A program made the translations under genes and the position numbers. The notes beneath the pieces were generated by a model that saw only the letters and a list, made by a program, of their open reading frames with translations, was not told the origin of the DNA and searched no databases. DNA of 64,000 bases from Pseudomonas sp. St316 (GTDB lineage Bacteria; Pseudomonadota; Gammaproteobacteria; Pseudomonadales; Pseudomonadaceae), in contig NZ_AP021901.1 of assembly GCF_018325905.1 (NCBI RefSeq), positions 4,898,001 to 4,962,000 on the forward strand, read 5' to 3'. Positions 26,760 through 34,414 of this stretch are shown here, piece by piece (the stretch's first letter is position 1; the number at the start of each line of letters is the position of its first letter).

Positions 26760-28331
26760 ATGACAGGCGACATGAACATCCTGCCGCTGCCCCAGGCCAC
26801 GGCAACGACGCGTACGCCGGTGGTCAATGGCGAGCTGCTCAAACTGCTGGTGCCGACCGAAGGCCTGATCAGCTCGGGCCAGACCGCCCGGGCCGAAGTG
26901 CTGTCGCTCAAGCAGGCCGACCAGACTTTCCAACTGCTGCTCAAGGTCACCCTGGAGAGCGGCCGCCAGACCACCGTGCAGGCCACCAGCACCCAGCCAC
27001 TCCCCCAGGGCACCAGCCTGGCCGTGACCCAGCCGTCCGCCAGCAATCTGGCGATTGCCGTGCAGCAGGCCGTGGCCTCCAGCGTCGCCACCTTGACGCG
27101 CATCGACACGGCGCAGATGCCGGTCGGCACGTTGCTGCAAGGCAAAGTGCTGACCAGCCAGGCGTTGCCATCATTGCCCGGGCAGCCGGCGGTCTATCGG
27201 TCGCTGGTGAGCCTGCTCAACACCGCCCAGGCTGGCAGTACCCTGGACATCGACAGCCCCCAACCGCTGCGTATCGGCACGCTCTTGAGCGCCCAGGTGC
27301 AAGATACCCAGACGCTGAAATTCGTTCCGCTGAGCAACCGCCAGGAGCAACTGGCGGTGAGCCAGCAACTGGTCACCCAAGTGAGTCGCCAGGGCTCGCT
27401 GGACAGCCTGATCACCGCCCTGCAAAACCTGCCGGCCACTGACGACACCGGCACCGAGCTGCGCGCCGCGGTGACTCGCTTGCTGGCTGGCCTGCCGGAT
27501 GTCCAGCAACTGAGCACACCCAAGGGGTTGGCCCAAGCCATGGTCGCCAGCGGGGTATTCCTGGAAAGCAAGTTGCTCGCCGGGCAACCACCGGGCCTGA
27601 CGCCGGACATGAAAGGCGACCTGCTGAAACTGATCGCCCAACTGACACCGGCCCTGCCCGCCTCCACCAACCTCAGCGCCATCATTGCCGCCAATACGTT
27701 GGCCCAAGTCCTGCCGAGCTTCGTACGCAGCGCCCTGGGGATGCTCGGCCAGGTCAGCGCCAAGCCGCAACCCACCAGCTTCCCCCTGCCCTCGCGCCAG
27801 ATGAAAGGCCAGGACGAAGAAGGCGACCTCGAACACCTGCTGCGCCTGGCCGCTGCCGCCGTGTCACGCCTGCAAAGCCATCAATTGTCGAGTCTGGAGC
27901 AGACCGGCCTGACCGATGACGGTCGGTTGATGAGCACTTGGCAATTGGAAATCCCGATGCGCAACCTGCAGGACATCGTGCCGTTGCAGGTCAAGTTCCA
28001 GCGCGAGGAAACCCCGCCCCGGGAGGAACCAAACGAGCGCCGGGAAGAACGCGAGCCAAAACAGCAGCTCTGGCGGGTGGAATTGGCGTTCGACATGGAG
28101 CCGCTCGGCCCACTGCAGGTTCAGGCGCAGTTGCTCAGCGGCAGCCTGTCCAGCCAGTTGTGGGCAGAACGGCCTTACACCGCGAGCCTGATTGAAAGCA
28201 ACCTGACAGCATTGCGTGAACGCCTGGTGACCTGTGGCCTGAACGTCGGCGAACTGGACTGCCACCTCGGCACCCCGCCCCAAGGCCCCAAGACTCGCTT
28301 GGAACAACGCTGGGTGGACGAAACCGCATGA
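26760..28331 (+). CDS. FliK-like hook-length control domain protein, second copy
   Basis: This 523-residue protein has a long Gln/Thr/Ala-rich N-terminal part and a C-terminal globular domain (about 430-510; WRVELAFDMEPLGPLQVQAQ and SNLTALRERLVTCGLNVGEL) like the FliK C-terminal (Flg_hook) domain that touches FlhB. The true flagellar FliK lies at 49137-50510, so this is a paralogue. It shares 4 bp (ATGA) with the next gene, an FlhB C-terminal homologue, which suggests they act together. Its N-terminal half shows no similarity to FliK that I can see. AAGG precedes the ATG. Confidence 0.78.
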   Translation: MTGDMNILPLPQATATTRTPVVNGELLKLLVPTEGLISSGQTARAEVLSLKQADQTFQLLLKVTLESGRQTTVQATSTQPLPQGTSLAVTQPSASNLAIAVQQAVASSVATLTRIDTAQMPVGTLLQGKVLTSQALPSLPGQPAVYRSLVSLLNTAQAGSTLDIDSPQPLRIGTLLSAQVQDTQTLKFVPLSNRQEQLAVSQQLVTQVSRQGSLDSLITALQNLPATDDTGTELRAAVTRLLAGLPDVQQLSTPKGLAQAMVASGVFLESKLLAGQPPGLTPDMKGDLLKLIAQLTPALPASTNLSAIIAANTLAQVLPSFVRSALGMLGQVSAKPQPTSFPLPSRQMKGQDEEGDLEHLLRLAAAAVSRLQSHQLSSLEQTGLTDDGRLMSTWQLEIPMRNLQDIVPLQVKFQREETPPREEPNERREEREPKQQLWRVELAFDMEPLGPLQVQAQLLSGSLSSQLWAERPYTASLIESNLTALRERLVTCGLNVGELDCHLGTPPQGPKTRLEQRWVDETA

Positions 28332-28657
28332 CAACCCACACCGAACCCCGCCAGGCCATCGCCCTCAAATACGACGGCCACCACGCCCCGACCCTCACCG
28401 CCAAGGGCGACGAAGCCCTGGCCGAGGAAATCCTGCGGATCGCCCGGGACAGCGAAGTACCGATCTATGAAAATGCCGAGCTGGTGAAGCTCCTGGCGCG
28501 GATGGAGTTGGGAGACAGCATCCCGGAAGAGCTGTACCGCACGATTGCCGAGATCATCGCGTTTGCCTGGAACCTCAAGGGCAAATTCCCCCAGGGCTAC
28601 GACCCGAATGCGCCGAGTGTCGAAAAGGATGTGACCGAGCGCGGCGATGACTACTGA
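28328..28657 (+). CDS. Stand-alone FlhB C-terminal-like protein (FhlB-type)
   Basis: This 109-residue protein aligns with the cytoplasmic fragment of FlhB just after its NPTH cleavage site. Its RQAIALKYDGHHAPTLTAKG matches HYAVALKYD...APVLLAKG of FlhB (43489 gene, residues 273-294), followed by the same helices (EEILRIARDSEVPIYENAEL). It has no membrane helices and no NPTH. It resembles FhlB/YlqH of Bacillus, which can stand in for FlhB-C. Here it is coupled to a FliK-like gene, so a role in type III export switching is plausible but not shown. Confidence 0.85.
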   Translation: MTTHTEPRQAIALKYDGHHAPTLTAKGDEALAEEILRIARDSEVPIYENAELVKLLARMELGDSIPEELYRTIAEIIAFAWNLKGKFPQGYDPNAPSVEKDVTERGDDY

Positions 28658-28711
28658 TCAACGCGGCGGTGCCCGGGCTGGAACGACCAATCTGTGAGCG
28701 CCAGAAAAACC

Positions 28712-28801
28712 TGTGGGAGCGAGCTTGCTCGCGATGACGGATTCACATTCAACATCGCTATTGACTGTCACACCGCTATCGCGAGCACGCTCACTCCCAC
28801 A
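28712..28801. repeat. REP doublet (inverted pair)
   Basis: TGTGGGAGCGAGCTTGCTCGCGATGACGG and a less exact inverted copy (with GAGCACGCTCACTCCCACA) flank about 40 bp between the convergent FhlB-type gene and DUF2802 gene. Confidence 0.9.
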
Positions 28802-28822
28802 TTGGATTGGGGGTGAAGACGA

Positions 28823-29218
28823 TCAGTTGCCCTTATGCAACTTGCTCATCAACTCCGCCTCGGCCTGGGTCAGGCCGCAGGCTTGGGTCAGTTCGTCGAT
28901 GCTGGCCCCCATGCCCACCAGGCGGGCGGCCTGGGCGAAGGACAGGCTGGAGGGGTCGCGCTGTTCCAGTTGGGCGAGCTTGTCCGGCAACGGCGCGACC
29001 ACGGCACGCAGCTCATGGAGCGCTTCGCCCATGCGCACGGTGCCGTTCTGGTAATCGTCGACCCGCTTGGCCAGGTCCTTGATGCGCTGGTCGCGCAGCG
29101 CATCGCCCTGGGCCTGCTGAGCGGCGATCTGCCGCTGGCCACGTATGTACGACAAGAACATCGCCAGCGTGCCTGCCCAGAAAAGGAACAGGACAATGAC
29201 TGCTACCTCAAGAATCAA
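28823..29218 (-). CDS. DUF2802 domain protein
   Basis: This 131-residue protein has an N-terminal membrane helix (LEVAVIVLFLFWAGTLAMFLSYI), a coiled-coil-like middle, and a C-terminal DUF2802 domain (about 90-131; AARLVGMGASIDELTQACGLTQ), a helix-turn-helix-like motif. It begins at the base after the cheW stop. It is the last gene of the chemotaxis-motility operon, as in P. aeruginosa. Its function is unknown. Confidence 0.85.
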   Translation of the reverse strand: MILEVAVIVLFLFWAGTLAMFLSYIRGQRQIAAQQAQGDALRDQRIKDLAKRVDDYQNGTVRMGEALHELRAVVAPLPDKLAQLEQRDPSSLSFAQAARLVGMGASIDELTQACGLTQAEAELMSKLHKGN

Positions 29219-29704
29219 TCAGATACTCTCCAGTTCCGACCACTCTTCTTCGCTCATCATCTTGTCCAGTTCAACCAGAATCAACAACTCGTTGTTCTTG
29301 TTGCACACGCCCTGAATGAACTTGGCGGACTCTTCGTTACCCACGTTCGGCGCCGTCTCGATTTCCGACTGGCGCAGGTAAACCACTTCGGCGACGCTGT
29401 CGACCATGATGCCAACCACTTGCTTGTCGGCTTCGATGATGACGATCCGGGTGTTGTCGCTGATCTCGGCATTCATCAGGCCGAAGCGCTGGCGGGTATC
29501 GATCACCGTGACCACGTTGCCACGCAGGTTGATGATGCCCAGCACGTAGCTCGGTGCACCCGGTACCGGGGCGATCTCGGTATAGCGCAGCACTTCCTGA
29601 ACGCGCATCACGTTGATGCCGTAGGTTTCGTTATCGAGCTTGAAGGTTACCCATTGCAGAATCGGATCTTCAGAACCCTTTTGAGACGACGCCTTATCAT
29701 TCAT
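29219..29704 (-). CDS. cheW: Chemotaxis coupling protein CheW
   Basis: This 161-residue protein has a single CheW domain (from about 15), with VTFKLDNETYGINVMRVQEV, PGAPSYVLGIINLRGNVVTV and a conserved C-terminal helix. CheW links chemoreceptors to CheA and stimulates its kinase activity. The acidic C-terminal tail EEEWSELESI is typical of Pseudomonas CheW. It follows the ParP-like CheW-domain gene by 72 bp. Confidence 0.96.
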   Translation of the reverse strand: MNDKASSQKGSEDPILQWVTFKLDNETYGINVMRVQEVLRYTEIAPVPGAPSYVLGIINLRGNVVTVIDTRQRFGLMNAEISDNTRIVIIEADKQVVGIMVDSVAEVVYLRQSEIETAPNVGNEESAKFIQGVCNKNNELLILVELDKMMSEEEWSELESI

Positions 29705-29776
29705 ACCCTGACCCCTCGAAAAACCGCCTGTGGCGGCGTGTATTCTGTCCGGCGACGCTGCGCGCCACCGGTTGTC

Positions 29777-30652
29777 TTATTTCGGTTTCTGGACCGGCTT
29801 CTTGCTGCCGCCCAGGTGTTTTGCCCCGCCGCTGGCGATCAGCTCCGCCAGCTCGGAAACGTCCAGCAAGGCGCACATATGCTCGATCACCGTACCGGCC
29901 AGCCATGGCCGTTGCCCTCGATGGCTGCGCCACTTGATCTCGTTCGGGTCCAGGCGCAGCGAACGGCTGACCTGATGCACCGCCAAACCCCACTCGTAAC
30001 CCTGCACTGAAATCACGTACTGCAAGCCTTGGCGAAAGTCATCGCGATAACGGTCTGGCATGACCCAGCGCGCCGTATCCAGTACCTTCAGGTTGCCGGC
30101 CTGGCTCGGCAGGATCCCGAGGAACCATTCCGGCTGGCCAAACAACGGCGTCAATTCCTGCCCGGCCAGGGAATAAATCGATCCCAGGCATACCAGCGGC
30201 ACCGCCAGGGTCAACCCGGCCACATCGAACAACAAACACTCGAACGGCTCGGCAGCCCAAGCCGGACGGTCGTCGCCCGGCACCGGTGGCGGCGGGTTGC
30301 TCGGCGGCAGGTGGATTTCCACCACCGGCGTCACCAGGCCCTGCAGCAACGGGGCAACGGTCGAGACCGGCGCCAGGATCGGCGCAGGCGCGTCCATGAC
30401 CGCAACCTGGGGCTTGATAAACGGAGCCTCGACCGCTGCAGCCATTACTGATTGCTGTGCATCACGGGCCTGCTCCTCGAGCACGGCCGCCTGAAATTCA
30501 TCCAGCACACCCTTGGCTTCGACAGGCTCGGGCAACGCCTCGATCACGCTTGGCTCTGGTGGCAATTCTTCGGTCGCTTCCTGCAACAGCCCATCCAGAT
30601 AGGATTGCAGGGCCATTTGCGGACGCGAGGTTGTCTTTATCGGGCGGCTCAT
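29777..30652 (-). CDS. CheW-domain protein, ParP-like
   Basis: This 291-residue protein has a proline-rich N-terminal region (1-150) with MSRPIKTTSRPQMALQSYLDGLL and a CheW-like domain in the C-terminal half (about 155-280; EPFECLLFDVAGLTLAVPLVCLG). This layout, directly downstream of a ParA-like ATPase gene, matches ParP of Vibrio, which stabilises polar chemoreceptor arrays by binding CheA. The ATG at 30652 is 15 bp after a FliA-type promoter (30678-30705). Localisation was not tested. Confidence 0.8.
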   Translation of the reverse strand: MSRPIKTTSRPQMALQSYLDGLLQEATEELPPEPSVIEALPEPVEAKGVLDEFQAAVLEEQARDAQQSVMAAAVEAPFIKPQVAVMDAPAPILAPVSTVAPLLQGLVTPVVEIHLPPSNPPPPVPGDDRPAWAAEPFECLLFDVAGLTLAVPLVCLGSIYSLAGQELTPLFGQPEWFLGILPSQAGNLKVLDTARWVMPDRYRDDFRQGLQYVISVQGYEWGLAVHQVSRSLRLDPNEIKWRSHRGQRPWLAGTVIEHMCALLDVSELAELIASGGAKHLGGSKKPVQKPK

Positions 30653-30677
30653 AGGAACAGTGCGCCACTTGAAGAGG

Positions 30678-30705
30678 TTATCGGCATGAATGCGGTAGGA
30701 CTTGA
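30678..30705 (-). promoter_or_regulatory. Predicted FliA (sigma-28) promoter
   Basis: On the minus strand TCAAG (30705-30701) is followed after 15 bases by GCCGATAA (30685-30678), a match to the Pseudomonas FliA consensus TCAAG-N15-GCCGATA. The predicted start site lies about 15 bp ahead of the ATG at 30652. It would drive the ParP-like gene, cheW and DUF2802 late in flagellar assembly. Confidence 0.75.
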
Positions 30706-30748
30706 GCGTTCGCAAGCGAACACAATGCCAGTGGAAAGCCTCGTCACC

Positions 30749-31540
30749 TTAAGCCACCTGCTGTGGAACGAGCTGCTGGGCCAGCAGATGCTTGAGCAGC
30801 GCCCGATACGCCAGCACGCCACGACTCTTGCCATCGAACTGCGAAGGGGTCACGCCGGCACGGCTGGCGTCCCGCAGGCGGGTATCGACGGGGATATAGC
30901 CCTGCCAGATGTCATCCGGGTACATGTCCCGCAACACGCGCAGGGTCCCCAAGGACGCCTGGGTGCGACGATCGAACAAGGTCGGCACGATGTTGAAAGC
31001 CAGCGACTGCTTACGCGAGCGGTTGACCATCGCCAGTGTATTGACCATCCGCTCCAGGCCCTTGACGGCCAAGTGTTCGGTCTGCACCGGGATCACCAAC
31101 TGCTGGCTGGCGGCCAAGGCATTGACCATCAGCAACCCCAACAATGGCGGGCTATCGATGATCGCGTAATCGAAATCCTGCCACAGCTGCGCCAGACTCT
31201 TGGCGATCACCAGGCCTAACCCGCTCTGCCCCGGCGACTGTCGCTCCAGGGTGGCAAGGGCGGTGCTCGATGGCAGCAGGGAAATCCGCTCGTCGCTGGT
31301 GGACAACAGCAACTGCCCCGGCAGGCCCTCGGGCACCACGCCCTTGTGCAGGAACAGGTCGTAGTTGCTGTGCTCCAGGCTGTCCGGATCGTAACCGAAA
31401 TAGCTGGTCATCGAGCCATGGGGGTCCAGGTCGACGATGACCACGCGCTTGCCCGCCTCGGCCAGCAACCCGGCTAAAGCGATGGAAGATGTGGTCTTGC
31501 CCACACCACCTTTTTGATTGGCGACTGCCCAGACTCTCAT
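30749..31540 (-). CDS. ParA-family ATPase, ParC-like
   Basis: This 263-residue MinD/ParA ATPase has the deviant Walker A NQKGGVGKTTSS near residue 8, and YAIIDSPPLLG (Walker B region) near 130. Located between motD and a ParP-like gene, it matches ParC of Vibrio and its Pseudomonas counterpart, which places chemotaxis clusters at the pole rather than segregating chromosomes. The ATG at 31540 (MRVWAVA) begins at the Walker strand. It is not the plasmid-type ParA, since no parB lies nearby. Confidence 0.88.
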   Translation of the reverse strand: MRVWAVANQKGGVGKTTSSIALAGLLAEAGKRVVIVDLDPHGSMTSYFGYDPDSLEHSNYDLFLHKGVVPEGLPGQLLLSTSDERISLLPSSTALATLERQSPGQSGLGLVIAKSLAQLWQDFDYAIIDSPPLLGLLMVNALAASQQLVIPVQTEHLAVKGLERMVNTLAMVNRSRKQSLAFNIVPTLFDRRTQASLGTLRVLRDMYPDDIWQGYIPVDTRLRDASRAGVTPSQFDGKSRGVLAYRALLKHLLAQQLVPQQVA

Positions 31541-31589
31541 TCGGATCGTTCCTCCCGGCCGAAACAGGCTCGACCGAGAAATAGCTCGG

Positions 31590-32474
31590 TTATAAAGCGG
31601 GTGACGGAGAATTGACGGCACTCTGTCTTCCCGGCGACTTGACCGGAGCCGGTGCAGTTTGTGTGCCAGCCCGCTTCAATGCCGCATCCGGCGTTGCATT
31701 GGCCGTACCGGTACCGGTCAGGCTGCGACGCACATCGAGGTTGCGCGACACCACCAGCACCACCCGGCGGTTGCGCGCACGCCCCTCGGCCGTGGCGTTG
31801 TTGGCGACAGGCTGGAACTCGCCGTAGCCCACCGAGGCCAGGCGACCGGGGTTCACACCCTGCATCGCCAGCATGCGCACGATGCTCGCCGAACGGGCCG
31901 AGGACAGTTCCCAGTTGGTCGGGTATTGCGCAGTGCGGATCGGCTGGTCGTCGGTGAAGCCTTCGACATGGATAGGATTGTCAAAGGGCCTCAGGATCGC
32001 CGCCACCTTGTCGATGATATTGAAGGCCATGTCGCTGGGCATCGCATCGCCGCTGCCGAACAGCAGGCTGGAATTGAGCTCGATCTCGACCCACAACTCG
32101 TTGCCGCGCACGGTCATCTGGTTGGAGCTGATCAAGTCACCGAACGCGGCGCTGATGTCGTTGGCGATGCTTTTCAACGGGTCGTTGCCGCCGGCGATAC
32201 CGGCATCGACCTGTTCGCTGTCCTTGATCAAGGGTTTGGCTGGCGTAGTGGTCTTGGGCCGCTCATCACCGATAGGGATCGGCTTGAGGGCGCGGTCGGA
32301 ATCGGTAAAGACACCGATCAAGGCCTCGGAAATGACTTTGTACTTGCCTTCGTTGACCGACGAAATCGAATACATGACCACGAAAAAAGCGAACAGCAGC
32401 GTGATGAAGTCGGCGTAGGAAACCAGCCAGCGTTCATGGTTGACGTGTTCTTCACGATGCCTGCGACGTGCCAT
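31590..32474 (-). CDS. motD: Flagellar motor protein MotD
   Basis: This 294-residue MotB-type protein has one N-terminal helix with the proton-channel aspartate in SYADFITLLFAFFVV, a plug/linker, and an OmpA-like peptidoglycan-binding domain (about 135-250; VEGFTDDQPIRTAQYPTNWE, SSARSASIVRML, GYGEFQPVANN). The proline/alanine-rich C-terminal tail is long. With MotC it forms the second stator of Pseudomonas, separate from MotAB. It starts 15 bp after motC ends. Confidence 0.94.
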   Translation of the reverse strand: MARRRHREEHVNHERWLVSYADFITLLFAFFVVMYSISSVNEGKYKVISEALIGVFTDSDRALKPIPIGDERPKTTTPAKPLIKDSEQVDAGIAGGNDPLKSIANDISAAFGDLISSNQMTVRGNELWVEIELNSSLLFGSGDAMPSDMAFNIIDKVAAILRPFDNPIHVEGFTDDQPIRTAQYPTNWELSSARSASIVRMLAMQGVNPGRLASVGYGEFQPVANNATAEGRARNRRVVLVVSRNLDVRRSLTGTGTANATPDAALKRAGTQTAPAPVKSPGRQSAVNSPSPAL

Positions 32475-32489
32475 CTTCCATATCTCCCA

Positions 32490-33230
32490 TCAGTCCATGA
32501 AGCCCTGGAGCTTCAACTCAATGGAGCGCGGGTTTTCACCTTCGGCGATCGACAGGATCCCTTCCAGCAGCATTTCACGATAGCGCGACTGGCGCAACGC
32601 GATGGACTTGAGCTTGGCCGCGATCGGCAGCAGCACCAGGTTGGCACTCGCCACGCCGTAGATCGTGGCGACGAACGCCACGGCGATGCCGCTGCCCAGT
32701 TGCGATGGATCGGCCAGGTTGCCCATCACATGGATCAGGCCCATCACCGCACCGATGATGCCGATGGTCGGTGCATAGCCGCCCATGCTTTCGAATACCT
32801 TGGCCGCTTCGATGTCGCGGCTTTCCTGGGTGTAGAAATCCACTTCCAGGATGCTGCGGATGGCTTCCGGCTCGGCGCCGTCCACCAGCAATTGCAGGCC
32901 TTTGCGTGAGTAGCTGTCGGGCTCGGCATCGGCCACCCCTTCCAGCCCCAGCAGGCCTTCCTTGCGAGCGGTCAGGCTCCAGTTCACCACTCGATCGATA
33001 CCACCGGCGAGGTCGACACGGGGCGGGAACAGAATCCAGATCAGCACTTGCATGGCGCGTTTGAACGCGCTCATGGGCGACTGCAACAGCGCCGCGCCAA
33101 TGGTGCCACCGAGCACGATCAACGCCGCCGGGCCGTTGGCCAGCGCGCCCAGATGACCGCCTTCCAGATAGTTGCCGCCAATGATGGCGACGAACGCCAT
33201 GACGATGCCGATCAGGCTGAGCACATCCAT
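32490..33230 (-). CDS. motC: Flagellar motor protein MotC
   Basis: This 246-residue MotA-type stator protein has four membrane helices and the conserved ESMGGYAPTIGIIGAVMGLIH block near residue 140-160. Its ATG shares a base with the cheB stop (TAATG), so it is translationally coupled. MotCD are the stator pair used for swarming in Pseudomonas. Confidence 0.95.
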   Translation of the reverse strand: MDVLSLIGIVMAFVAIIGGNYLEGGHLGALANGPAALIVLGGTIGAALLQSPMSAFKRAMQVLIWILFPPRVDLAGGIDRVVNWSLTARKEGLLGLEGVADAEPDSYSRKGLQLLVDGAEPEAIRSILEVDFYTQESRDIEAAKVFESMGGYAPTIGIIGAVMGLIHVMGNLADPSQLGSGIAVAFVATIYGVASANLVLLPIAAKLKSIALRQSRYREMLLEGILSIAEGENPRSIELKLQGFMD

Positions 33231-34366
33231 TACATGCAGGCCTCGACCAGGTGTCTACCAATGTCGTCCAATCCGTACACCGCGTCGGCAAGATCAGCCT
33301 TTACGATGGCCATTGGCATGCCATAGATCACACAGCTCGCTTCGTCCTGGGCCCAGATGGCGCTGCCGCCCTGCTTGAGCAGGCGCGCGCCCTCACGACC
33401 GTCGGCGCCCATGCCGGTGAGCACCACCGCCAGAACTTTGTCACCGTAGGACTTGGCCGCGGAACCGAAGGTAATGTCCACGCAAGGCTTGTAGTTCAGA
33501 CGCTCGTCGCCCGGCAGGATTTTCACCGCGCCGCGGCCATCGATCATCATCTGCTTGCCACCTGGCGCCAACAACGCCAGGCCTGGACGCAGGATGTCGC
33601 CATCCTCGGCTTCCTTGACGCTGATGTTGCACAGCTTGTCCAAGCGCTCGGCAAACGCCTTGGTGAACGCTGCGGGCATGTGCTGGATCAGCACAATGGG
33701 GGCCGGGAAGTTGGCCGGCAACTGGGTCAGGACCCGTTGCAGCGCCACCGGGCCACCCGTGGACGTACCGATAGCGACCAGCTTGTAGGCTTTGCGCTTG
33801 GGCGCCGGCGACGATGCGTTGGCGGCGGGCGCCGGACGAGCAGGAGCCGGTGCCGGAGCACTGCGTACCGGTGCCGGATTGAAGCTGCTCGACGACGTCG
33901 GCGCCGGGCTTGGCGCCACGACTGGAGCGGGTGCAGGTGCGGGTGCGCTGTAGGCACCGACACGCCGGTTGCTGCGGGAAATACTGTGGACCTTTTCGCA
34001 CAGCAACTGCCGGACCTTGTCCGGGTTGCGCGAAATGTCTTCGAAATTCTTCGGCAGGAAATCCACCGCCCCGGCGTCCAACGCATCGAGGGTCACCCGG
34101 GCGCCTTCATGGGTCAGGGACGAGAACATCAATACTGGCGTCGGGCAGCGCTGCATGATATGCCGCACCGCCGTGATGCCATCCATCATCGGCATCTCGT
34201 AGTCCATGGTGATCACGTCCGGCTTGAGTGCCAGGGCCTGATCGATCGCCTCTTTGCCATTGGTCGCTGTACCGACGACCTGAATACTCGTGTCCGCCGA
34301 AAGAATTTCCGAGACGCGGCGGCGGAAAAACCCCGAATCGTCCACCACCAGGACTTTAACTACCAT
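33230..34366 (-). CDS. cheB: Protein-glutamate methylesterase CheB
   Basis: This 378-residue protein has an N-terminal receiver domain (Asp in [11 protein letters not shown]), an alanine/proline-rich linker (about 140-195) and a C-terminal methylesterase domain with catalytic triad motifs GTSTGGP (Ser), LIQHMPA (His) and GMGADG (Asp). It removes methyl groups from chemoreceptors. The ATG at 34366 is preceded by GGAG; the longer frame to 34402 is not needed. The linker is unusually long and low complexity, as in other Pseudomonas CheB1. Confidence 0.96.
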   Translation of the reverse strand: MVVKVLVVDDSGFFRRRVSEILSADTSIQVVGTATNGKEAIDQALALKPDVITMDYEMPMMDGITAVRHIMQRCPTPVLMFSSLTHEGARVTLDALDAGAVDFLPKNFEDISRNPDKVRQLLCEKVHSISRSNRRVGAYSAPAPAPAPVVAPSPAPTSSSSFNPAPVRSAPAPAPARPAPAANASSPAPKRKAYKLVAIGTSTGGPVALQRVLTQLPANFPAPIVLIQHMPAAFTKAFAERLDKLCNISVKEAEDGDILRPGLALLAPGGKQMMIDGRGAVKILPGDERLNYKPCVDITFGSAAKSYGDKVLAVVLTGMGADGREGARLLKQGGSAIWAQDEASCVIYGMPMAIVKADLADAVYGLDDIGRHLVEACM

Positions 34367-34414
34367 AAACACTCCGTTAGACGAGGCGCGGCCCTTGGCC
34401 ACGCCCCTCCAGAA

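Noticed and set aside
30749..31540. A plasmid or chromosome partition ParA
   Set aside because: No parB or parS nearby, and the gene lies between motD and a CheW-domain gene, which fits ParC-type array placement.
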